Assembly: GCA_007132145.1 (NCBI GenBank)
Contig: SLPE01000099.1
Coordinates: 1 to 7,706, forward strand
From: Candidatus Izemoplasma sp.
Lineage (GTDB): Bacteria > Bacillota_I > Bacilli_A > Izemoplasmatales > Izemoplasmataceae
Direction of reading: 5' to 3'
DNA: 7,706 nucleotides
In this document: one piece after another, positions 1-5,465 of the stretch
Layout: every line of letters starts with the position of its first letter
Position numbering within the stretch: the stretch's first letter is position 1
The notes under the pieces: generated by a model
What the model saw: the letters and a program-made list of their open reading frames with translations, nothing else
Database searches by the model: none
Told to the model about the DNA's origin: nothing
Translations under genes and position numbers: made by a program

Positions 1-502
1 ACCCGATGTCGTCAAATCGATCCGCCCGCACAGTCGACAAGTGTTCGACACGCATTTGATGATTTCCGATCCGAAGCAGTACGTCGATGCCTTCATCGAT
101 GCCGGAAGCGACCAGATCACTTTTCATGTCGAGACGGTCGCCGATCCGTCTTCGCTCATTGCGCATCTGCGCGCGCACAACGTCATGGCCGGCATATCGC
201 TGAAACCGTCGACGCCGGTCGAGGTGTTGAAACCGTATCTCAAGGACATCGATCTCGTTTTGGTGATGAGCGTTGAACCCGGCTTCGGAGGACAATCGTT
301 CATGGAAGAGACACTCGAGAAAATCACGGAACTCGCCCGTTTGAAACGCGAACTCGAAACCGACTACGACATTGTCGTCGACGGTGGCATCAACGAAGAA
401 ACCGGTCGCGCATGTTCGCAACGTGGGGCGGACGTCCTCGTCGCGGGGTCCTACATATTCGCCGCCGATGACAGAAAAGAAGCGATGCGGAGGTTGCGAT
501 GA
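1..502 (+). CDS. rpe: Ribulose-phosphate 3-epimerase, 5'-truncated by window edge
   Basis: Interconverts ribulose 5-phosphate and xylulose 5-phosphate in the cytosolic pentose phosphate pathway. The reading frame is already open at base 2 (PDVVKSIR…), and 166 codons are visible before TGA. Family members are about 215-220 residues, so roughly 50 N-terminal residues, including the first metal-binding His/Asp pair, lie outside the window. Fragment motifs: FDTHLM (residues 15-20, with a metal-ligand His), FHVE (41-44), the family signature MSVEPGFGGQSF (89-100) forming the flexible loop over the active site, VDGGI (126-130) with the catalytic/metal Asp, and the phosphate-binding AGSYIF (148-153). 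All expected active-site elements of the visible part are intact. The GTG at base 41 is an internal valine, not the start. The stop overlaps the thiN start as ATGA, which implies translational coupling. The rpe-thiN pair is the usual Bacillota order, normally downstream of prkC-rsgA. The assignment is very secure. Confidence 0.97.
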   Translation, partial: PDVVKSIRPHSRQVFDTHLMISDPKQYVDAFIDAGSDQITFHVETVADPSSLIAHLRAHNVMAGISLKPSTPVEVLKPYLKDIDLVLVMSVEPGFGGQSFMEETLEKITELARLKRELETDYDIVVDGGINEETGRACSQRGADVLVAGSYIFAADDRKEAMRRLR

Positions 503-1107
503 TCGTCAGGATCTTCACGGCACCTTCCGACTACGCGCTCGACACACTGTATACACCCGATCGCGACGAAGTGTTGATCGGTGTGGACAAAGGGGCCTAC
601 CATGCCGTGAAAAGCGGGTTGACCCTGGATGTGGCCATCGGCGATTTCGACAGTACATCGCCTTCGGAGACCGAAGCCGTTCGCGTGAATGCCCGACGCT
701 TCATCCGACACGCCGACGAAAAGGACCACACCGACACCCGTCTCGCCTTCGATGAAGCGTTGAAATACGATCCCGAGCGCATCGTCATCTATGGCGGGCT
801 CACCCGTCGCTTGGACCACACCATCGGCAACTTGATGCTTTTGCGGGATGAGCGTGTGAGCATCCGCGACGACAACACGATCGTCTTCGCGGTCTCTCCG
901 GGAGAACACACCCTTCACAATCCGTATACGTACGTATCGCTTTTCGCTTTGGATGACGTGAAGGGACTGACACTGTCGGGTTTCAAGTATCCTCTTGAAA
1001 ACTACGATTTGCATCGATACGACGGACGTTGCATTTCCAACGAAGGTTCGGGGCGCGTCGCGTTCATTGCAGGCCGATTGCTCGTCATCATGTCAAAAGA
1101 GGATTGA
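499..1107 (+). CDS. thiN: Thiamine pyrophosphokinase
   Basis: Transfers pyrophosphate from ATP to thiamine to give the cofactor thiamine diphosphate. The protein has 202 residues, close to Bacillus ThiN. Visible motifs are GVDKGA (28-33), IGDFDS (47-52) with the metal-binding Asp residues, DEKDHTD (73-79), GGLTRRLDHTIGN (99-111) and, in the C-terminal thiamine-binding domain, SGFKYPL (160-166) and ISNEG (179-183). The usual Gly-Gly before the RxDH element reads Thr-Arg here, a small departure. The ATG at 499 is chosen because GGAGG at 489-493 lies 5 nt upstream and the ATGA overlap with rpe is typical of coupled genes. Thiamine diphosphate is also the cofactor of transketolase, which uses the product of Rpe, so the pairing makes metabolic sense (inference). 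The gene ends against a hairpin and is convergent with rpmB. Confidence 0.96.
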   Translation: MIVRIFTAPSDYALDTLYTPDRDEVLIGVDKGAYHAVKSGLTLDVAIGDFDSTSPSETEAVRVNARRFIRHADEKDHTDTRLAFDEALKYDPERIVIYGGLTRRLDHTIGNLMLLRDERVSIRDDNTIVFAVSPGEHTLHNPYTYVSLFALDDVKGLTLSGFKYPLENYDLHRYDGRCISNEGSGRVAFIAGRLLVIMSKED

Positions 1108-1138
1108 AAAAAAACACCCCCGCATTCAGCGGGGGTGT
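1107..1138 (-). terminator. Rho-independent terminator of rpmB, shared weakly with thiN
   Basis: A perfect 10-bp stem (ACACCCCCGC at 1114-1123 pairing with GCGGGGGTGT at 1129-1138) closes a 5-nt loop. On the minus strand the stem is followed by eight T (complement of A at 1107-1114), a classic strong terminator 24 nt past the rpmB stop. On the plus strand the same hairpin sits just after the thiN stop, but what follows is CGTGTCGTTT, with only a poor U-tract. Termination of thiN is therefore probably weaker (inference). Confidence 0.92.
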
Positions 1139-1162
1139 CGTGTCGTTTACAGTCGGTCTTTC

Positions 1163-1351
1163 TCAAGCGCGTTTCAAATTGTTTTTCTTGAGTGCGCGTG
1201 CAGAGACATGGACGGTTTTGACTTCGCCGTCTTCAATGATTTTGATTTTTTGCAAATTCGCTTTCCATTTGCGTCTCGTCGCCGTCAACGAATGTGAACG
1301 ACTGTTGCCCGAAAGCACTTTTTTTCCTGTCACGTAACATTGCTTAGCCAT
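1163..1351 (-). CDS. rpmB: 50S ribosomal protein L28 (bL28)
   Basis: A small basic structural protein of the large ribosomal subunit, 62 residues, the same size as Bacillus L28. The order of conserved elements is typical: [11 protein letters not shown] at the N-terminus, GNSRSHS (15-21), [12 protein letters not shown] (24-35) and VSARALK (49-55). Only one Cys (residue 5) is present, so this is the zinc-free type. The start is the ATG at 1351-1349. On the minus strand AGGAGG (1363-1358) sits 6 nt before it, and the residues fit the family N-terminus, whereas an in-frame extension to 1387 adds 12 unrelated residues across the Shine-Dalgarno site. It is a single-gene unit with its own promoter and terminator, convergent with thiN and divergent from fakA, as in Bacillus. 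Confidence 0.97.
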   Translation of the reverse strand: MAKQCYVTGKKVLSGNSRSHSLTATRRKWKANLQKIKIIEDGEVKTVHVSARALKKNNLKRA

Positions 1352-1394
1352 GATGGACCTCCTAGGATGAACGACTTGCTTCACCACTTATGAA

Positions 1395-1422
1395 ATTATA
1401 TCACAATGCGAAAAATAATCAA
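1395..1422 (-). promoter_or_regulatory. Extended -10 promoter of rpmB
   Basis: Read on the minus strand: -35 TTGATT (1422-1417), a 16-nt spacer, then TGA followed by a perfect TATAAT (-10 at 1400-1395). The expected start of transcription is about 1388, giving a leader of roughly 35-40 nt that contains the AGGAGG site. This is a SigA-type promoter with a TGn extension. It is assigned from sequence only. Confidence 0.82.
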
Positions 1423-1443
1423 GGATTTATTTCTCATTATCGC

Positions 1444-1455
1444 ACAATCCATTGT
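1444..1455. repeat. Short inverted repeat between divergent promoters
   Basis: ACAAT-CC-ATTGT forms a 12-bp hyphenated palindrome lying 13 nt upstream of the fakA -35 box and about 20 nt upstream of the rpmB -35 box. The position would suit a regulator binding between two divergent promoters. The arms are only 5 bp and AT-rich, so chance is quite possible. Confidence 0.25.
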
Positions 1456-1468
1456 AGAGACAGCCATC

Positions 1469-1497
1469 TTGAAATACCGTTCATCATGTGATATAAT
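1469..1497 (+). promoter_or_regulatory. Extended -10 promoter of fakA
   Basis: -35 TTGAAA (1469-1474), a 17-nt spacer, then TGA immediately before TATAAT (1492-1497). This is the best SigA-like promoter in the window, with start expected near 1504. The 11 bases TGTGATATAAT (1487-1497) are identical to the rpmB -10 region on the other strand (1405-1395), so the two divergent units carry matched core promoters. Confidence 0.88.
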
Positions 1498-1503
1498 ATA
1501 GCA

Positions 1504-1628
1504 TCAATTAGTTTGAATGTAAAACAATCCTCACCGCCTAAACCGCCACCATGGCAAAACATATAATCGTCCTATGGTCAACACCCCCTGATTATTCTTT
1601 GTTTCTTTATCGGAGGAATCGAATATGA
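1504..1628 (+). other. fakA leader with a possible 25-codon upstream ORF
   Basis: This stretch of about 120 nt lies between the predicted transcription start and fakA. It holds no recognisable riboswitch, tRNA or known gene. An ATG at 1551 opens a 25-codon ORF (begins MAKHIIVLW, ends YRRNRI) whose TGA at 1626-1628 overlaps the fakA ATG as ATGA, the geometry of translational coupling. Against it, there is no Shine-Dalgarno sequence before 1551 (the preceding bases are C-rich). The segment GATTATTC (1590-1597) can pair imperfectly with GAGGAATC (1613-1620), which covers part of the fakA ribosome binding site. This could be a modest regulatory leader or simply untranslated spacer. It is not spoVM or asp23/yloU. 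Confidence 0.3.
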
Positions 1629-3292
1629 GTCCAGTGAAGATGGATGGAAATACATTGATTTTAACTTTGAAAAACGGCGCGATCAATCTGAAGAACAACA
1701 GTCAAATGATAAATGATCTCAACGTCTTCCCGGTTCCCGACGGAGACACCGGCAGCAACATGTACTCCACGATGAACTCGGGAATACAATCGATTGAGAG
1801 TTTGAAAGACGAATCTGTGGAACGAGTGGGCAAAGCGCTGTCACGCGGTTTGCTGATGGGCGCCCGAGGAAACTCCGGCGTCATTTTGTCGCAACTGTTC
1901 AGCGGTTTCGCGAAATCTTTCAAGGATCTTGTCACTGCGAACGCGGTTCACTGGGTCGAAGGGATGCGTCTCGGTGTCGAACAGGCATACGGTGCCGTCA
2001 TCAACCCCGTGGAAGGGACCATTCTCACCGTGGCCCGAGAAGCGGCCGAAAAAGCCCTCGAAGTGGCGAAAGCCGATTCGAGGATCCTCGAGGTCATGGA
2101 AATCTATCTCGAAGAAGCGCGGGCATCGTTGAAACGGACACCCGACCTGCTTCCCGTACTCAAGGAGAGCGGTGTCGTCGATAGCGGCGGTGTCGGAATG
2201 GTCGTGATCGTCGAAGGCATGGTCGCGGCACTGAAGGGTGAGGTCTACGAAGAAGAAAAGCAAAAGAAGCCCAAACCCGTCAAGACACTCAAACAAGAGG
2301 ATGAAGACGTCGATTTCGGATATTGCACCGAGTTCATCGTCCAACTCGAAGATCCCGAAAAGTTCAACAAGGACCGCTTCGTCAAGCAACTGAGCCGTTT
2401 AGGCGACTCGGTCGTCGTCGTTGCAGACGAAGAAATCTGCAAAGTCCACATTCATACAGAGAAGCCCGGCGACGCACTCAACATCGGCCAACAATACGGC
2501 GAGATCGCGAACTTGAAGATCGAGAACATGACCATGCAACACACCGAGACGTTGCTGCATTCGAAAGTGAACGGCTCTGGTGAGGATACGTGTGGCCATG
2601 ACCACGGAAGCGCATTCCGTCTCGACACCAAGAAGAAGTACGGCATCATCACGGTCGTCAACGGAAAAGGCTTGAAGACGATGTTCCGTGAAATGGGTGT
2701 CAGTTACGTCATTGACGGGGGGCAGACAATGAACCCTTCCACCCAAGATTTCATAGATGCCGTCAAGCAAGTGAACGCCGAAAACATCTTGATCATTCCT
2801 AACAATAAAAACGTGTTCTTGAGCGCTCAACAAGCTTCTAAATCGATTGAGGACAAGAATGTCATCGTCATACCTGCGAAAACGATTGCGCAGGGGTATG
2901 CTTCCTTGACTATGTTCGATGCCAGCCAAGACGTGGAAGCCGCTGTGGAAGAGATGGAATCGTTAATCGAGAACGTGACATCGGGCGAAGTCACCTATGC
3001 CGTTCGCAAGACATCCGTCAACGGCATGAAGATTGCCAAGGGAGACTTCCTCGGCATCAAGGACGGCGACATCGTCGTATCCGAAGAAGAACGGTTCGCA
3101 ACGGTCAAAGCCCTCATCGACCAAATGGTGGCCGAGGAAAGTGAAATCATCACGATCATGTACGGCAAGGACGTCGAAAAGGATGAAGTCGCCCGATTGA
3201 CCGAACATATCCAAAAGACGCATTCGGCGCTCGAACTCGAAACGATCGACGGACAACAACCGATTTACAGTTACTTGATTGCCGTCGAATGA
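1625..3292 (+). CDS. fakA: Fatty acid kinase ATP-binding subunit (DAK2/YloV family)
   Basis: FakA phosphorylates fatty acids bound to a separate FakB (DegV-family) carrier, giving acyl-phosphate for phospholipid synthesis. The length, 555 residues, is normal for the family. The N-terminal DhaL/DAK2 kinase domain (about 1-205) shows NVFPVPDGDTGSNM (33-46) with the Mg/ATP-binding Asp residues, GARGNSGVILSQ (79-90) and DSGGVG (186-191). A charged Glu/Lys linker (208-229) follows. The middle domain carries FGYCTEF (231-237) and VHIHTEKPGDAL (274-285); C234, H275 and H277 match the metal site I recall from Staphylococcus FakA. A second linker (about 312-335) with CGHDH leads to the C-terminal DegV-like domain (about 338-555; VVNGKGL, IPNNKNV). 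The ATG at 1625 has GGAGG (1612-1616) 8 nt upstream. No fakB is present in the window. The usual partner upstream, asp23/yloU, is absent. Alternative names are YloV or 'DAK2 domain protein'. Confidence 0.94.
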   Translation: MSPVKMDGNTLILTLKNGAINLKNNSQMINDLNVFPVPDGDTGSNMYSTMNSGIQSIESLKDESVERVGKALSRGLLMGARGNSGVILSQLFSGFAKSFKDLVTANAVHWVEGMRLGVEQAYGAVINPVEGTILTVAREAAEKALEVAKADSRILEVMEIYLEEARASLKRTPDLLPVLKESGVVDSGGVGMVVIVEGMVAALKGEVYEEEKQKKPKPVKTLKQEDEDVDFGYCTEFIVQLEDPEKFNKDRFVKQLSRLGDSVVVVADEEICKVHIHTEKPGDALNIGQQYGEIANLKIENMTMQHTETLLHSKVNGSGEDTCGHDHGSAFRLDTKKKYGIITVVNGKGLKTMFREMGVSYVIDGGQTMNPSTQDFIDAVKQVNAENILIIPNNKNVFLSAQQASKSIEDKNVIVIPAKTIAQGYASLTMFDASQDVEAAVEEMESLIENVTSGEVTYAVRKTSVNGMKIAKGDFLGIKDGDIVVSEEERFATVKALIDQMVAEESEIITIMYGKDVEKDEVARLTEHIQKTHSALELETIDGQQPIYSYLIAVE

Positions 3293-3301
3293 CAGTTCCT
3301 G

Positions 3302-3329
3302 AACAGACACCCGGGTGTCTGTTTTTTTT
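3302..3329 (+). terminator. Rho-independent terminator of fakA
   Basis: A perfect 22-bp palindrome (3302-3323, arms AACAGACACCC / GGGTGTCTGTT) lies 9 nt after the fakA stop and runs into eight T (3322-3329). The palindrome has no separate loop, so the RNA hairpin must open the central CCGG bases, leaving a 9-bp stem. It separates fakA from recG transcriptionally. Confidence 0.93.
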
Positions 3330-3357
3330 AATCGCACCTCCGTGAGCGAGGATTCGG

Positions 3358-3366
3358 TGCTATAAT
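3358..3366 (+). promoter_or_regulatory. Extended -10 promoter of recG
   Basis: TGC followed by a perfect TATAAT (3361-3366), with no recognisable -35 hexamer at the 16-18 nt distance (CTCCGT lies there), so it probably depends on the TGn extension. The start is expected near 3372, about 40 nt before recG. GCACC (3334-3338) and GGTGC (3356-3360) form an inverted repeat whose right arm overlaps the TGC, and CCTC/GAGG pair inside it. This may be a regulatory fold or chance. Confidence 0.75.
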
Positions 3367-3369
3367 GGA

Positions 3370-3384
3370 CATGAGACGCTCATG
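3370..3384. repeat. Operator-like palindrome at the recG transcription start
   Basis: CATGAG-ACG-CTCATG, a perfect 6-bp inverted repeat with a 3-nt centre, begins 3 nt after the -10 box and covers the predicted start of transcription. A repressor here would block recG. It does not resemble the Bacillus LexA box (CGAACn4GTTCG type). The function is inference from position. Confidence 0.4.
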
Positions 3385-3413
3385 CGACTAGAAAACTGTT
3401 AAACGGTGATGAC

Positions 3414-5399
3414 GTGAACGCATTGCAACGGATTAAAGGCGTCGGGAAAGCGACGGCGAAGAAACTGTCCGAAGTGGGCGTGTGCTCGCTTCATGATGCG
3501 GTGCGCCGCATTCCGCGCCGATACGAGGCGCGCTTTTTGTCGAAGGCCGAAACGCTCGATACCGAAACGAACCGCTATGTCGAAGCTGTCGTCACGGGCG
3601 ACGTCCAACTCCATAAGGTTCGGGAACGTCTCGTCATTGTCTCCATTCCTGTCACCATCAATCATCGAAAACACATCGTCAAGACGTTCAATCGACCATA
3701 TTTACGGACACAGTTGAACAAGGGCGAGCCCATCGTCGTCTACGGAAAACGCGAGCGAGGCGACACGTTGATCTGTTTGGACGTCAAGAGCGCGAAAAAC
3801 TTTCGTGAAGGAATCGATCCGGTCTACAACATTTCCGGCATCAGCGACAAACGTTATCAACACATCGCGCTCGAATGTCTCGCCGAGGCCGAAGAGAAAG
3901 AAATCCTTCCCGAAGCTCTGCGTCTGGAAAGGGCTTTGCCGGGCGTCGTCGACTTCTACGAGACATTGCACCGTCCGCACGACGCCACCGCGCTCTCGGC
4001 CGCTTTGAAACGTTTGAAATACCAGGAACTGTTGCTGCATCAATTGAGAGTCCAATGGCAAAAGGAGATGCGCAAAAACACTGAAGGAGAAGCGAAACGA
4101 TACGATAACGCCATCCTCAAAACGTTCATCTCCACACTGCCGTTCGCATTGGGGGCTTCGCAAATGAAAGCCGTCGGGGAGATTCTCGCGGAGTTGAAAG
4201 CCCCCCGGGCCATGCGCAGGTTGTTGCAAGGCGATACCGGTAGCGGAAAGACCATCGTCGCTTTCATCGCGATGCTCGCTGCCGTGAGCGCCGGCTATCA
4301 GTGCGCGTTCATGGCACCGACCGAGATCCTCGCCGCGCAACATTACCGCAGTCTGAAGGCGTATGCCGAGGCATCGAACGTCCGCATTTCGTTGTTGAGC
4401 GCTTCCACGCCGAAAGGGGAGCGCAAGGCCATCGCCCTTGCGTTACGGAGGGGAGACATCGACATGCTCATCGGGACGCACGTCCTTTTCGGAAAAGACA
4501 TCGATTTCGCCCGGCTGGGGCTTGTCGTCGCCGATGAACAACACCGCTTCGGCGTCAGACAGCGCGAGGCGTTGAAACGAAAGGGACATCATCCGGATAC
4601 GCTCTATTTGAGCGCGACGCCGATTCCGAGGACGTTGGCGATGACCCTCTTTGGAGACATGGACGTCTCTACGTTGACCGAACGTCCACGTGGCGCGCGG
4701 AACGTCCGTACCCGGGTCGTCACCGCAGCTGCGAAAGAGGAAATCCGCTCGGCGATTCGCAAGACGTTGCAAAAAGACGAACGGGTCTTCGTTGTCGTCC
4801 CCGTCATCGAGGACAGTGAAGCCGTCCGGATGCCCGGTATCCGAACCGTCGTGGACGCTTTACGAAAGCGGTTCCCGGATGCTGCGGTCGGGTCGCTGCA
4901 CGGGCGGCTGGATGCGGATGAAAAAACTAGGACACTGAAGGATTTCCATGACGGCGATTTGCAAATTCTCGCGACGACGTCGCTCATCGAAGTGGGCATG
5001 CACATCCCCAAAGCGACATTGATGGTCGTCTACCACGCCGACCGTTTCGGTTACGCTCAACTTCATCAGTTACGTGGGCGCATCGCCCGTGAAGGGCAGG
5101 AAGGCCTGTGTTATCTCGTCCATCCACAAGAAAGCGCCGCTGCAAAGCGGTTGAAAGTCCTAGAAACGGTCGACGACGGATTCCTCGTCAGCGAGTACGA
5201 CCTCGAACAACGCGGATTCGGTGACCTTTTCGGTGTTTTGCAAAGTGGATTTCCACAGTTTGAACACGCCTCGTTGAAAGAAGACTACGCATTGCTATCG
5301 AGTGCACGCGACGACGCGGCGGCATTGCTGAAGGCGCATCACGACCACGGGGAACATGAACGGTTGTTCGCGCTTGTGAAGAAGACCCTTTCGGCATGA
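3414..5399 (+). CDS. recG: ATP-dependent DNA helicase RecG
   Basis: A branched-DNA translocase that reverses stalled forks and processes Holliday junctions. The protein has 661 residues, slightly short for the family. The N-terminal part has the helix-hairpin-like IKGVGKATAKKL (7-18) and the wedge/OB region (about 50-150). The helicase core has Walker A GDTGSGKT (273-280), APTEILAAQH (301-310), DEQH (374-377), SATPIPRT (400-407), GSLHGRLD (493-500), motif V LIEVGMHIPKA (524-534), RFGYAQLHQLRGRIAR (544-559) and the C-terminal TRG-type region DLEQRGFGDLFGVLQSG (596-612). Departures from the usual RecG consensus: GDVGSGKT becomes GDTGSGKT, VGVDVP becomes VGMHIP, GRVGR becomes GRIAR, and GTRQSG becomes GVLQSG. 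The start GTG fits the family N-terminus, and GGTGAT (3405-3410) can pair with the 16S 3' end, with a tight 3-nt spacer. The gene has its own promoter and no clear terminator after it. Confidence 0.96.
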   Translation: MNALQRIKGVGKATAKKLSEVGVCSLHDAVRRIPRRYEARFLSKAETLDTETNRYVEAVVTGDVQLHKVRERLVIVSIPVTINHRKHIVKTFNRPYLRTQLNKGEPIVVYGKRERGDTLICLDVKSAKNFREGIDPVYNISGISDKRYQHIALECLAEAEEKEILPEALRLERALPGVVDFYETLHRPHDATALSAALKRLKYQELLLHQLRVQWQKEMRKNTEGEAKRYDNAILKTFISTLPFALGASQMKAVGEILAELKAPRAMRRLLQGDTGSGKTIVAFIAMLAAVSAGYQCAFMAPTEILAAQHYRSLKAYAEASNVRISLLSASTPKGERKAIALALRRGDIDMLIGTHVLFGKDIDFARLGLVVADEQHRFGVRQREALKRKGHHPDTLYLSATPIPRTLAMTLFGDMDVSTLTERPRGARNVRTRVVTAAAKEEIRSAIRKTLQKDERVFVVVPVIEDSEAVRMPGIRTVVDALRKRFPDAAVGSLHGRLDADEKTRTLKDFHDGDLQILATTSLIEVGMHIPKATLMVVYHADRFGYAQLHQLRGRIAREGQEGLCYLVHPQESAAAKRLKVLETVDDGFLVSEYDLEQRGFGDLFGVLQSGFPQFEHASLKEDYALLSSARDDAAALLKAHHDHGEHERLFALVKKTLSA

Positions 5400-5423
5400 A
5401 TCGTGCTACGTTGTGCCGATGTA

Positions 5424-5432
5424 TGGTATAAT
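5424..5432 (+). promoter_or_regulatory. Extended -10 promoter of plsX
   Basis: TGG followed by a perfect TATAAT (5427-5432), in the 66-nt gap after recG. The hexamer 17 nt upstream (TGCTAC, 5404-5409) is a poor -35. The start is expected near 5439, giving a leader of about 27 nt containing AGAGGTG (5454-5460). There is no FapR-type operator and no terminator between recG and this site, so plsX may also be reached by read-through. Confidence 0.75.
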
Positions 5433-5465
5433 AATGGAACTGAAATGGAAAGTAGAGGTGTCGAG

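Noticed and set aside
926..937. 12-bp palindrome ATACGTACGTAT
   Set aside because: It lies inside thiN, encoding conserved-length sequence (NPYTYVSL). No second copy was noticed, so it is likely chance.
1352..1387. 12-residue N-terminal extension of L28
   Set aside because: It contains the AGGAGG site, and L28 begins with MAKQC-type sequence in the family.
1544..1553. GCCACCATGG, a perfect vertebrate Kozak-type sequence, in the fakA leader
   Set aside because: The surroundings are plainly bacterial (SigA promoters, Shine-Dalgarno sites, core Bacillota genes). A 10-base match is probably chance in C-rich leader sequence, and there is no eukaryotic or vector feature nearby.
1108..1624. Possible spoVM or asp23/yloU in the gaps around rpmB
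   Set aside because: The thiN-rpmB gap holds only the terminator. The 273-nt gap before fakA has no ORF with SpoVM or Asp23 sequence.
5403..5465. N-terminal extension of plsX from GTG at 5403
   Set aside because: It would run through the -10 box and the Shine-Dalgarno site, and the residues have no counterpart in PlsX. MIRISVDAMGGD is the normal N-terminus.
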